Origin: Rhodocyclaceae bacterium UBA2271
GTDB taxonomy: Bacteria > Pseudomonadota > Gammaproteobacteria > Burkholderiales > Rhodocyclaceae
Assembly (NCBI GenBank): GCA_002347405.1
Contig: DDXB01000051.1
Span: 1-64,000, forward strand
DNA length: 64,000 nucleotides
Direction: 5' to 3'
A program made the translations under genes and the position numbers. Below the pieces are notes generated by a model. That model was not told the origin of the DNA. It saw nothing but the letters and a program-made list of their open reading frames with translations, and did no database searches. Below, piece after piece: positions 27,554 through 35,388 of the stretch; positions within the stretch are counted from its first letter, which is position 1; the number at the start of each line of letters is the position of its first letter.

Positions 27554-29458
27554 ATGTGCGGCATTACCGGCATCTTCGACACCCGTGGCAAGCGCGACAT
27601 CGATCGCGCGGTGCTGCACCGGATGAACGAATCCCAGTTCCATCGCGGCCCGGACGAGGGCGGGTTGCACATCGAGCCCGGCGTGGGGCTCGGCCACCGG
27701 CGCCTGTCGATCATCGATCTATCGACCGGCCAGCAGCCGCTCTACAACGAGGACAACAGCGTCTGTGTCGTCTTCAACGGCGAAATCTACAACTACCAGG
27801 AACTGATTCCCGAGCTGCAGGCGCTGGGCCATGTCTTCCATACGCGCAGCGACACCGAAGTCATCGTCCATGCCTGGGAAGCCTGGGGCGAGCGTTGCGT
27901 CGACCGCTTTCGCGGCATGTTCGCCTTCGCGTTGTGGGACCGGAATCGCGACACGCTGTTCCTCGCCCGTGACCGGCTCGGCGTCAAGCCGCTGTTCTAC
28001 GCGCTGCTCGACGATGGCACCTTCCTCTTCGGCTCGGAGCTGAAATCCCTGCTGGCCCATGGAGGATTGCGGCGCGATATCGATCCCCAGGCGGTCGAGG
28101 AATACTTCGCCCTCGGCTATGTCGCCGAGCCGCGCTGCATCTTTCGCCAGGCGAAAAAACTGCCGCCGGCCTGCACGCTGAAAGTCGGTCGTGGCGGGAC
28201 GGCGCTGCAATCGCTCAATCCACGCGAATACTGGGACGTGCGCTTCACGCTCGACGCGCGGATCAGCGTCGAAGAGGCCTGCCACGAACTTGAAAAACGG
28301 CTCACCGAATCGATCCGCCTGCGCATGATTTCCGAAGTGCCGCTCGGCGCCTTCCTTTCCGGCGGCGTCGATTCGAGCGCCGTGGTGGCGATGATGGCGG
28401 GCCTGTCGAACGAGCCGGTCAACACCTGTTCCATCTCATTCGCCGACCCGGCCTACGACGAGGCCGCCTTCGCGCAGAAAGTCGCCGACCGCTACCAGAC
28501 CCGGCATTTCGTCGATCGGGTCGAGAGCGACGACTTCGACCTCATCGAAACCCTGGCAAAACTCTACGACGAGCCCTATGCCGACAGCTCGGCCATCCCC
28601 ACCTACCGGGTCTGCCAGCTGGCGCGCAAGCACGTCACCGTCGCGCTCTCGGGCGATGGCGGCGACGAGAGCTTCGGCGGCTATCGCCGCTATTGGCTGC
28701 ACCTGATGGAAGAGAAGATGCGCGCCGCGCTGCCGCTCGGCCTGCGGCGGCCGCTCTTCGGCACCCTCGGCCGGCTCTACCCGAAAGCCGACTGGGCGCC
28801 ACGCGTCTTCCGCGCCAAGACCACCTTCGAAGCGCTGGCGCGCAACTCCGTCGAAGCCTACTTCCACAGTGTTTCGGTCATTCGCAACGGGCAGCGCAAC
28901 CAGATTTTCAGCGACGCCTTCAAGGCGCAACTCGGCGGCTACAGCGCGCAACAGGTGTTCGAACGCCACGCGGCGCGGGCCGGCACCGACGACCCGCTGG
29001 CGCTCATCCAGTACATTGACCTGCACACCTATCTCATCGGCGACATCAATACCAAGGTCGACCGCGCCAGCATGGCGCACTCGCTCGAAGTGCGCGAGCC
29101 GCTGATGGATCACCCGCTGGTCGAATGGCTGGCCACGCTGCCCACCTCATTCAAGATGCGCGGCGCGGAAAGCAAGTTCCTGCTGAAAAAAGCCATGGAA
29201 CCGCACCTGCCGCGCGACATCATGTATCGCCCGAAGATGGGCTTTGCCGTGCCGCTGGCGCGCTGGTTTCGCGGCCCCCTGCGCCAGCGCGTGCGCGACG
29301 ACCTGCTCGGCGGCCCGCTGCTCGAAACCGGCTGGTTCAACCGCGACGCCATCCGCCAGATCGTCGAACAGCACGAATCCGGCAGCCGCGACCACAGCAC
29401 GCCGATCTGGGTGCTGCTGATGTTCGATGCCTTTCTCAGAAACAACGTCGAACCTTAG
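27554..29458 (+). CDS. XrtA-associated asparagine synthase-type amidotransferase 1
   Basis: 634 residues. The N-terminal class II glutaminase domain begins MCGITGIFDTRG with nucleophile Cys2. The synthetase domain carries the PP-loop SGGVDSSAVVAMM (about residue 270) and SGDGGDESFGGY. Length and context match TIGR03108. It would use glutamine and ATP to amidate a carboxyl group, plausibly an N-acetylhexosaminuronate in the exopolysaccharide (inference from the dehydrogenase upstream). Genetic work in floc-forming relatives has implicated such genes in matrix formation. Confidence 0.93.
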   Translation: MCGITGIFDTRGKRDIDRAVLHRMNESQFHRGPDEGGLHIEPGVGLGHRRLSIIDLSTGQQPLYNEDNSVCVVFNGEIYNYQELIPELQALGHVFHTRSDTEVIVHAWEAWGERCVDRFRGMFAFALWDRNRDTLFLARDRLGVKPLFYALLDDGTFLFGSELKSLLAHGGLRRDIDPQAVEEYFALGYVAEPRCIFRQAKKLPPACTLKVGRGGTALQSLNPREYWDVRFTLDARISVEEACHELEKRLTESIRLRMISEVPLGAFLSGGVDSSAVVAMMAGLSNEPVNTCSISFADPAYDEAAFAQKVADRYQTRHFVDRVESDDFDLIETLAKLYDEPYADSSAIPTYRVCQLARKHVTVALSGDGGDESFGGYRRYWLHLMEEKMRAALPLGLRRPLFGTLGRLYPKADWAPRVFRAKTTFEALARNSVEAYFHSVSVIRNGQRNQIFSDAFKAQLGGYSAQQVFERHAARAGTDDPLALIQYIDLHTYLIGDINTKVDRASMAHSLEVREPLMDHPLVEWLATLPTSFKMRGAESKFLLKKAMEPHLPRDIMYRPKMGFAVPLARWFRGPLRQRVRDDLLGGPLLETGWFNRDAIRQIVEQHESGSRDHSTPIWVLLMFDAFLRNNVEP

Positions 29459-29470
29459 ATAATAACGCAT

Positions 29471-30565
29471 ATGCCCATCGTATATCTGGTTGCCGGCGCG
29501 CGGCCCAATTTCATGAAAATAGCCCCCATCGTGCGCGCCCTGCAGGCGCACGGCGGACTGGCTTTCAAGATCATCCATACCGGCCAGCACTACGACCGCG
29601 AGATGAACGAGGTGTTCTTCGAGGAACTGGGCATCCCCGCGCCGGATGTCTTCATGGGCGCCGGCGGTGGCAGCCATGCGCAGCAAACCGCCAAGATCAT
29701 GATGGCCTTCGAGGAACTCTGCCAGGCCCACAAGCCCGACGCCGTGCTGGTCGTCGGCGACGTCAATTCCACGCTGGCCTGCTCCATCGTCGCCAAGAAG
29801 CTGCACATCCCCGTCGCGCACGTCGAAGCCGGCCTGCGCAGTGGCGATAGGTCGATGCCCGAAGAGATCAACCGCCTCGTCACCGACAGCATCACCGACT
29901 GGTTCTTCGTCACCGAGCCGAGCGGCGTCGAGCATCTGCGCCGCGAAGGCAAGGCCGACAACGCGATCCACTACGTCGGCCACGTGATGGTCGACAACGT
30001 GCTCTACCAGGCAGAAAAGCTGGCGCAGTCCGTTGCCGGGTTCGAGACTTCCGCCTTCAAACAACAAAACCCGCGCTATGGCGTGATCACGCTGCACCGC
30101 CCGAGCAACGTCGACAGCGCAGAGATGATGGCGCGGATTGGCGGCGCGCTCAGGGAAATTGCCGCCGAACTTCCCCTGCTTTTCCCGGTGCATCCCCGGA
30201 CGCGCGGGAACCTGGAGAAATTCGGCATCGACCTCGGACCGAACATCAGCCTTATCGGGCCGCAAGCCTACATGTCCTTCCTCAATGTCTGGAAGGATGC
30301 CGTAGTGGTACTGACCGACAGCGGCGGCCTGCAAGAAGAAACCACGGCACTCGGCGTGCCGTGCATCACCATCCGCGAGAACACCGAGCGGCCGGTGACG
30401 GTCGAAGAAGGCACCAACGTCCTCGTCGGCACCGACCCCGCCCGCATCATCGCCGAAGCGCGCAAGGCAATGCGCGGCGAGGGCAAACAGGGGCAACGGC
30501 CACATCTGTGGGATGGCCGGGCGGCGGAACGGATCGTCAGAATTCTTGCCGCGTATCTGCGCTGA
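29471..30565 (+). CDS. wecB: UDP-N-acetylglucosamine 2-epimerase (non-hydrolysing)
   Basis: 364 residues of WecB/MnaA type. Signatures include GARPNFMKIAPIVRAL at the N-terminus, GDVNSTLACSIVAKKL, HVEAGLRSGDRSMPEEINR with catalytic acidic residues, and DSGGLQEETTALGVPCITIRENTERPVTV. It interconverts UDP-GlcNAc and UDP-ManNAc. With the dehydrogenase at 23202 it could supply UDP-ManNAcA as well as UDP-GalNAcA. It starts 12 bases after the amidotransferase. Confidence 0.94.
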   Translation: MPIVYLVAGARPNFMKIAPIVRALQAHGGLAFKIIHTGQHYDREMNEVFFEELGIPAPDVFMGAGGGSHAQQTAKIMMAFEELCQAHKPDAVLVVGDVNSTLACSIVAKKLHIPVAHVEAGLRSGDRSMPEEINRLVTDSITDWFFVTEPSGVEHLRREGKADNAIHYVGHVMVDNVLYQAEKLAQSVAGFETSAFKQQNPRYGVITLHRPSNVDSAEMMARIGGALREIAAELPLLFPVHPRTRGNLEKFGIDLGPNISLIGPQAYMSFLNVWKDAVVVLTDSGGLQEETTALGVPCITIRENTERPVTVEEGTNVLVGTDPARIIAEARKAMRGEGKQGQRPHLWDGRAAERIVRILAAYLR

Positions 30566-30574
30566 AATTATCTT

Positions 30575-31804
30575 ATGCGCATTCTGCACATCCTCGATCA
30601 CTCAATCCCCCTGCACAGCGGCTACACCTTCCGCACCGCCGCCATCCTGCGCGAGCAGCGCGCGCTGGGCTGGGAGACATTCCACCTTACCTCGCCCAAG
30701 CAGGGCAAGGTGGCAGCCGATTTCGACGATGTCGATGGCTTGCGCTTCTATCGCAGTGCGGTGCCGAAATCCGGTCCGCCGGTCATCAACGAACTGCGCC
30801 AGATCAAGGCCACCGGAGTCCGGCTCGAACAGCTCGCCCGCGAGCTGCGCCCCGACATCCTGCACGCGCACTCGCCGGTGCTGAACGCCATCCCGGCGAT
30901 TCGTGTCGGGCGTCGCCTCGGCATCCCGGTGGTGTATGAAATCCGCGCCTTTTGGGAAGACGCCGCCGTCGACCACGGCACCACCCGTGAAGGCAGCTTG
31001 CGCTACAAGCTGACGCGGGCACTCGAAACCTGGGTGTTACGCCATGTCGATCATGCCTTCACCATCTGCGAAGGCCTGCGCAAGGACATCGTCGGGCGCG
31101 GCATTCTCGCCGACAAGGTCACGGTCATCCCCAATGCCGTGGATATTGAAGGCTTCCAGCTTTCCGGCGAGCCTGATGCCGCGCTCAAAAGTCGGCTCTC
31201 GCTGGACGGCGCCACCGTCATCGGCTTCGTCGGTTCTTTCTACGCCTACGAAGGGCTCGACCTGCTGCTCGACGCCGCGGTCGACCTACTTGCCCACCGC
31301 CCGCAACTGCGTGTGCTGCTGGTCGGTGGTGGCCCGCAGGAAGCCAACCTCAAGGCCCAGGCCCAGCGGCTCGGCATTGCCGACAAGGTCATCTTCACCG
31401 GCCGCGTGCCGCACAGCGAAGTCAGCCGCTATTACGACCTCATCGACCTGCTGGCCTACCCGCGCCATTCCATGCGCCTCACCGAACTGGTCACGCCCTT
31501 GAAGCCACTCGAAGCGATGGCGCAGGGCCGGGTTTTTGTCGCCTCCGATGTCGGCGGCCACAAGGAACTGATTCGCGACGGCGAGACTGGCCGCATGTTC
31601 GCCGCCGGCAGTGTGACTGCATTGGCAACCGCGCTTGAGGAAATGCTCGACCAGCGCGAGCGCTGGCCGGCCTATCGCACCGCCGGACGACAATTCGTCG
31701 AGACGGTGCGCAACTGGCGCAACAGCGTCGCCAACTACAGGCGCGTGTATGAGTTACTCGCGCTGCGAAGGAATAATGGCTGCCTACGTTCGGGACCGGA
31801 CTGA
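30575..31804 (+). CDS. XrtA-associated glycosyltransferase, GT4 (TIGR04063, Daro_2409 family)
   Basis: 409 residues. The N-terminus MRILHILDHSIPLHSGYTFRT is distinctive for this exosortase A glycosyltransferase family. The donor domain includes VTVIPNAVDIEGF, IGFVGSFYAYEGLDLLLDA and the region SMRLTELVTPLKPLEAMAQGRVFVASDVGGHKELI. It acts in the cytoplasm on a lipid-linked acceptor; the sugar is not predictable. No clear ribosome-binding site precedes the ATG, which lies 9 bases after the wecB stop. Confidence 0.92.
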   Translation: MRILHILDHSIPLHSGYTFRTAAILREQRALGWETFHLTSPKQGKVAADFDDVDGLRFYRSAVPKSGPPVINELRQIKATGVRLEQLARELRPDILHAHSPVLNAIPAIRVGRRLGIPVVYEIRAFWEDAAVDHGTTREGSLRYKLTRALETWVLRHVDHAFTICEGLRKDIVGRGILADKVTVIPNAVDIEGFQLSGEPDAALKSRLSLDGATVIGFVGSFYAYEGLDLLLDAAVDLLAHRPQLRVLLVGGGPQEANLKAQAQRLGIADKVIFTGRVPHSEVSRYYDLIDLLAYPRHSMRLTELVTPLKPLEAMAQGRVFVASDVGGHKELIRDGETGRMFAAGSVTALATALEEMLDQRERWPAYRTAGRQFVETVRNWRNSVANYRRVYELLALRRNNGCLRSGPD

Positions 31805-31839
31805 CTGGCCGCAGTGGACTTTCGATGCGGCACGATTGA

Positions 31840-31906
31840 CCCCCATAGGGTATATTCTTGAAATAACCCTTATAAGGTATATACTGATTCCATACCCTTA
31901 GGGGGT
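31840..31906. promoter_or_regulatory. Three operator-like palindromes upstream of hipB
   Basis: Three related GC-capped palindromes lie in an AT-rich gap: CCCCCATAGGGTAT (31840-31853), AACCCTTATAAGGTAT (31865-31880) and ATACCCTTAGGGGGT (31892-31906). Spacing between centres is near 25 bases. HipB proteins autorepress through repeated palindromes, so these are likely HipB operators. A -10-like element (TATACT, 31879-31884) lies between the second and third. Confidence 0.6.
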
Positions 31907-31937
31907 GAATTACGAATACACGGTAAAGGGAGGGGGT

Positions 31938-32186
31938 ATGGGTGATGTCATCAGAACATCTCGGCAGCTTTCCCAGGTATTGAGAGCTCACCGCAAAATG
32001 AAGGGGATTACCCAGAAAATTGCCGGGGAAGGCGTGGGCCTGCTTCCCAAGACCATCTCTGCATTGGAGCAACACTCCGCGGGCAGTACGCTGGAAAGTC
32101 TGTTCCGATTGTTATCGGCGCTTAATCTGGAATTGGTTATACAAGAGCGTGCGGTCACGCGCCAGTCAGATGGTCCGGAGTGGTAG
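31938..32186 (+). CDS. hipB: HipB-type antitoxin (Xre/HTH)
   Basis: 82 residues from the ATG that follows a strong purine-rich ribosome-binding site (AAAGGGAGGGGG). A GTG 33 bases upstream would overlap the last palindrome and is less likely. The helix-turn-helix spans about residues 12-65 (LSQVLRAHRKMKGITQ, then PKTISALEQ). The recognition helix region KIAGEGVGLLPKTIS is atypical compared with common HipB. It is translationally coupled to hipA. Confidence 0.85.
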   Translation: MGDVIRTSRQLSQVLRAHRKMKGITQKIAGEGVGLLPKTISALEQHSAGSTLESLFRLLSALNLELVIQERAVTRQSDGPEW

Positions 32187-32188
32187 TC

Positions 32189-33517
32189 ATGGGTCGTCGA
32201 TCAAAGTCACATACCCTCGGCGTCTGGATGAATGGTGAGTTCGTCGGCCGCTGGACGATTACCCAAGGCGGACACGAGTTCGAATACGCGCGAAGTTGGG
32301 TTGCCTCGCCTTATGGCCGTGCAATTTCACTATCGATGCCCATGAGTGGTGCGGGGGGGCGCTACAGGGGCGATGTTGTCAGGAACTACTTTGACAACCT
32401 GCTGCCGGATAACGACAAGATGCGCGCCCGCATCCAGCAGCGTTTTTCAGCGGCATCGCAATCGGCGTTCGATCTGCTGACAGAGATTGGCCGTGACTGC
32501 GTCGGCGCCTTGCAACTGCTTCCTGATGGGCAGAGCCCGGAAGACATTCGGCGTATCGATGCCGCGCCTTTGGCTGATGACGATATCGAGCAGATCCTGA
32601 TCAATACCCCAGTCTTCGGACACCCGCAGTTTGGCGACGATGAGAATTTCCGGATATCCATCGCCGGCGCACAGGAAAAAACCGCACTTTTGTTTCTCGA
32701 TGGCAAATGGCTGAAACCCCTTGGCGCAACGCCAACGACCCATATCCTGAAGCTGCCCATTGGGCGCCATGGCGATCACGGCATTGACCTGACCATGTCG
32801 GTCGCCAATGAATGGCTATGTGCCAACCTCCTGGAGGCTTATGGCATCAAGACAGCCCAATGCTGGCCGGCGGTGTTTGGCTCACAACAGGTGCTCGTCG
32901 TGGCGCGGTTTGATCGTCAGCTAGCGCGTGATGGAACGTGGCTCATGCGCTTGCCCCAAGAAGACCTGTGCCAGGCGAAAGGACTGCCCGCGGACATGAA
33001 ATATGAAAAAAGTGCTGGTCCGGGCGTCGAATCCATCATGGACCTGTTGCTCGGCTCGTCCCATGCCGAGGCTGACCGGTCACATTTCTTCAAGACGCAA
33101 GTGGTTTTCTGGCTACTTTGCGCCATCGATGGCCACGCCAAGAACTTCAGTATTTTCCTGGAACCCGGAGGGGGGTATCGATTGACCCCTTGCTACGATG
33201 TACTTTCCGCCTACCCGGTCATGGGCAACGCACCCGGACTGCTGCAGGAGAAGAAGATCAAAATGGCCATGGCGCTGACCGGCAAGAATCGGCACTACAA
33301 GTGGTGCGAACTGCAGCGACGGCATTTCGATTCCACAGCCAGGGCCTGCGGCATCGGAGTTGCTGGCAAGACAATTGTTGAGGAAGTCCTGGCCACGACA
33401 CCGAAAGTCATCAACCTGGTTTCGGCAAGCCTGCCACGGAACTTTCCTGATCAGGTAGCAAGTGCCATCCTGAATGGACTCGGCTCAATGGCTGATCGTT
33501 TGGATGCCTTCGCATGA
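32189..33517 (+). CDS. hipA: HipA-type serine/threonine kinase toxin
   Basis: 442 residues. The N-terminal HipA_N region (about 10-120) precedes the HipA_C kinase core. Readable motifs are the ATP-loop ISIAGAQEKTALL, LPIGRHGD, the catalytic loop FWLLCAIDGHAKNFSIF (Asp and Asn) and metal-binding CYDVLS. It would phosphorylate a translation factor such as glutamyl-tRNA synthetase, slowing growth when free of HipB. The ATG with upstream CCGGAG was chosen over a GTG at 32180. All key residues are present, so it is likely functional. Confidence 0.92.
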   Translation: MGRRSKSHTLGVWMNGEFVGRWTITQGGHEFEYARSWVASPYGRAISLSMPMSGAGGRYRGDVVRNYFDNLLPDNDKMRARIQQRFSAASQSAFDLLTEIGRDCVGALQLLPDGQSPEDIRRIDAAPLADDDIEQILINTPVFGHPQFGDDENFRISIAGAQEKTALLFLDGKWLKPLGATPTTHILKLPIGRHGDHGIDLTMSVANEWLCANLLEAYGIKTAQCWPAVFGSQQVLVVARFDRQLARDGTWLMRLPQEDLCQAKGLPADMKYEKSAGPGVESIMDLLLGSSHAEADRSHFFKTQVVFWLLCAIDGHAKNFSIFLEPGGGYRLTPCYDVLSAYPVMGNAPGLLQEKKIKMAMALTGKNRHYKWCELQRRHFDSTARACGIGVAGKTIVEEVLATTPKVINLVSASLPRNFPDQVASAILNGLGSMADRLDAFA

Positions 33518-33548
33518 TGATGACCTTACCCCCCATATAATCGATCGC

Positions 33549-33612
33549 ATGATCCGAACCCTCCTCTTTTCCACCCTCTACCCGTACAGCGTGCGGCCGA
33601 GTCACGGCATCG
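33549..33612 (+). pseudogene. 5' fragment of a glycosyltransferase gene (remnant or duplicate)
   Basis: The first 64 bases, encoding MIRTLLFSTLYPYSVRPSHGI, are nearly the same as the start of the intact glycosyltransferase at 34207 (MIRTLLFSTLYPSSVRPSHGI), with about seven base differences. After that point similarity ends abruptly and the frame runs into unrelated residues. It is either a paralogue truncated by insertion of the MNT/HEPN segment or a duplicated 5' end. Confidence 0.75.
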
Positions 33613-33746
33613 GAGGGGTCCATAAAACCTGCGCCGCTAGAGCGCTGGAAATGCTTGGTCAATGCAGGCGCAAACACACATGAACTACGTTATTCTGCAC
33701 ATTCCGAGGTTGAGATGAGACAAGCCACTTTTGCACGGCCAGCCAT

Positions 33747-34046
33747 ATGAATCCGCAAGTGACCATCCCCCAAGCTGCAATACGCGACTTCTGTCGTGCC
33801 CATGCCGTGCGCGAGCTTGCCATTTTCGGCTCTGCGGTCCGGGGTGACTTCAGTCATGACAGCGATATCGACGTTCTGATTGATCTCGCCCCGAATGCGC
33901 GGGTCGGACTCGTGGCGCTGCAAAAAATGCGTGACGAACTGGCCGGAATATTCGGTCGTCCTGTCGACCTGCTGACGCGCAACGGCCTTAACCGTCACAT
34001 CCGTGACCAGATACTGCTCGACGCCGAAATAATCCATGCGGAGTGA
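33747..34046 (+). CDS. MNT-type minimal nucleotidyltransferase antitoxin (MntA-like)
   Basis: 99 residues. The nucleotidyltransferase signature is intact: Gly28-Ser29 in IFGSAVRGDF followed by the acidic pair Asp40 and Asp42 in HDSDIDVLID. Such proteins neutralise HEPN toxins (HepT), in some cases by adding AMP groups to a tyrosine. The gene overlaps the HEPN remnant by 11 bases, the usual arrangement. Because its partner is broken, it is now probably an orphan antitoxin. Confidence 0.88.
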   Translation: MNPQVTIPQAAIRDFCRAHAVRELAIFGSAVRGDFSHDSDIDVLIDLAPNARVGLVALQKMRDELAGIFGRPVDLLTRNGLNRHIRDQILLDAEIIHAE

Positions 34047-34203
34047 CCGGCTGTATCTGGCAGACATTCTCGATGCCATTGAGCCGATCGTGCACTTCAC
34101 GGCGGGTATCGACGAGGAGCGCTTTATCGCCGACGAACTGATCCAGAGCGCAGTAAATAGTCGGCGCTGGTACCCCCCCGTCGCACCGCACGGCCTTACT
34201 TGA
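34036..34203 (+). pseudogene. Truncated HEPN-domain toxin (HepT-like), 55 codons
   Basis: The frame encodes MRSDRLYLADILDAIEPIVH and continues to FIADELIQSAV, which fits the first third of HepT-type HEPN proteins (usually 110-140 residues). After SAV the sequence becomes NSRRWYPPVAPHGLT and stops. The RX4-6H RNase motif and the remaining helices are absent. The break coincides with a partial copy of the dispersed repeat (34159-34170). The stop lies 3 bases before the next glycosyltransferase ATG. Confidence 0.78.
34159..34170 (-). repeat. Partial dispersed repeat at the HEPN break point
   Basis: AGTCGGCGCTGG (plus strand) matches 12 bases of the repeat core in reverse orientation, then diverges into a C-rich run. 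Confidence 0.45.
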
Positions 34204-34206
34204 CAC

Positions 34207-35382
34207 ATGATCCGCACGCTCCTCTTCTCCACCCTCTATCCCAGCAGCGTGCGGCCGAGCCACGGCATCTTCGTCGAAACGCGGCTGCGCCACCTGCTGG
34301 CGAGCGGCGAAGTCGAGACCCGCGTCGTCGCCCCCGTGCCCTGGTTCCCGTTCAGTCATCCGCGCTTCGGCGAATATGCAAAACACGCCGCCGTGCCGCG
34401 CCACGAAGAGCGCAACGGCATCCGGGTCGAACACCCGCGCTACCTGCTGCTGCCCAAAATCGGCATGAACAGCGCACCGCACTTTCTCGCCCGCGCCGGC
34501 CTCGCCGCCGCCAAACGGCTCATCGCCAGCGGCTACGACTTCGACCTCATCGACGCCCACTACTTCTACCCGGACGGCGTGGCTGCTACCATTATCGGCA
34601 AGGTGCTGAACAAACCGGTGGTCATCACCGCGCGCGGTACCGACATCAACCTTATTCCCCGATACGAAAAGTCGCGAAAGATGATCCTGCAAGCGGCGAA
34701 AGAATGCGCGGCAATGATCGCGGTGAGTGCTGCGCTCAAAGATTCAATAGTCGGCGTTGGCGGGACGGCGGAAAAAATCTCCGTGCTGCGCAACGGCGTT
34801 GATCTGACCTTGTTTCATCCTGAAGACCGGGAAGCAGCCCGCGCAAAGTATCATTGTGGCCGGCATGTGTTGGCTTGCGTCGGCAACCTGATCCCGAGCA
34901 AGGGACATCAGCGCGTCATAGAAGCCTTGCCAACGTTGCCGGACGTCGAATTGCTGATTGCGGGCCGGGGGCCGAATGAACAAGACTTCAAGGAACTCGC
35001 GATGAAACTGGGTGTCGCCGACCGCGTGCGTTTTCTGGGGGTGCTTTCCCAGTCCGAGCTGCGCTGGCTGTATTCCGCCGCGGATGCTCTGGTGCTCCTC
35101 TCCGAACGGGAGGGCTGGCCGAATGTGCTGCTCGAGGCGATGGCCTGCGGCACGCCGGTAATCGCCACCCGCGTCGGCGGCATTCCGGAAATCGTCACCG
35201 TGCCGGAAGCGGGTGTGCTGCTCGACGCTTCCGGCCCCGCCGACATTGCCGACACGGTTATGCGACTGCGCAAAGCCGGCCCGGACCGGCGCGCCACGCG
35301 AGCACATGCCGAGTGTTTCAGCTGGGATGCCACCACGGCAGGTCAGTTGTCGCTCTTCAGTCAATTACTGGGACGCTGCTGA
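34207..35382 (+). CDS. Glycosyltransferase family 4
   Basis: 391 residues of GT-B fold. The N-terminus MIRTLLFSTLYPSSVRPSHGIFVETRLRHL is characteristic of GT4 enzymes in exosortase A loci. The donor domain shows VGNLIPSKGHQRVIEAL, a SEREGWPNVLLEAMACGTPVIATRVGGIPEI motif and a conserved acidic pair region. Within the linker the residues IVGVGGTA are encoded by a reverse-orientation copy of the dispersed repeat. A 5' fragment of a near-identical gene lies 650 bases upstream. Confidence 0.92.
   Translation: MIRTLLFSTLYPSSVRPSHGIFVETRLRHLLASGEVETRVVAPVPWFPFSHPRFGEYAKHAAVPRHEERNGIRVEHPRYLLLPKIGMNSAPHFLARAGLAAAKRLIASGYDFDLIDAHYFYPDGVAATIIGKVLNKPVVITARGTDINLIPRYEKSRKMILQAAKECAAMIAVSAALKDSIVGVGGTAEKISVLRNGVDLTLFHPEDREAARAKYHCGRHVLACVGNLIPSKGHQRVIEALPTLPDVELLIAGRGPNEQDFKELAMKLGVADRVRFLGVLSQSELRWLYSAADALVLLSEREGWPNVLLEAMACGTPVIATRVGGIPEIVTVPEAGVLLDASGPADIADTVMRLRKAGPDRRATRAHAECFSWDATTAGQLSLFSQLLGRC
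34749..34769 (-). repeat. Dispersed repeat copy inside glycosyltransferase
   Basis: AGTCGGCGTTGGCGGGACGG plus C matches the consensus reverse complement with one mismatch. It is in frame and encodes VGVGGTA. Confidence 0.6.
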
Positions 35383-35388
35383 TCCGCA

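Noticed and set aside
29147..30601. 484-codon minus-strand frame opposite wecB
   Set aside because: Same kind of shadow; it would run through two clear plus-strand genes.
33536..33541. TATAAT just upstream of the glycosyltransferase fragment
   Set aside because: It lies 7 bases from the ATG with no matching -35 element; probably chance or a relic.
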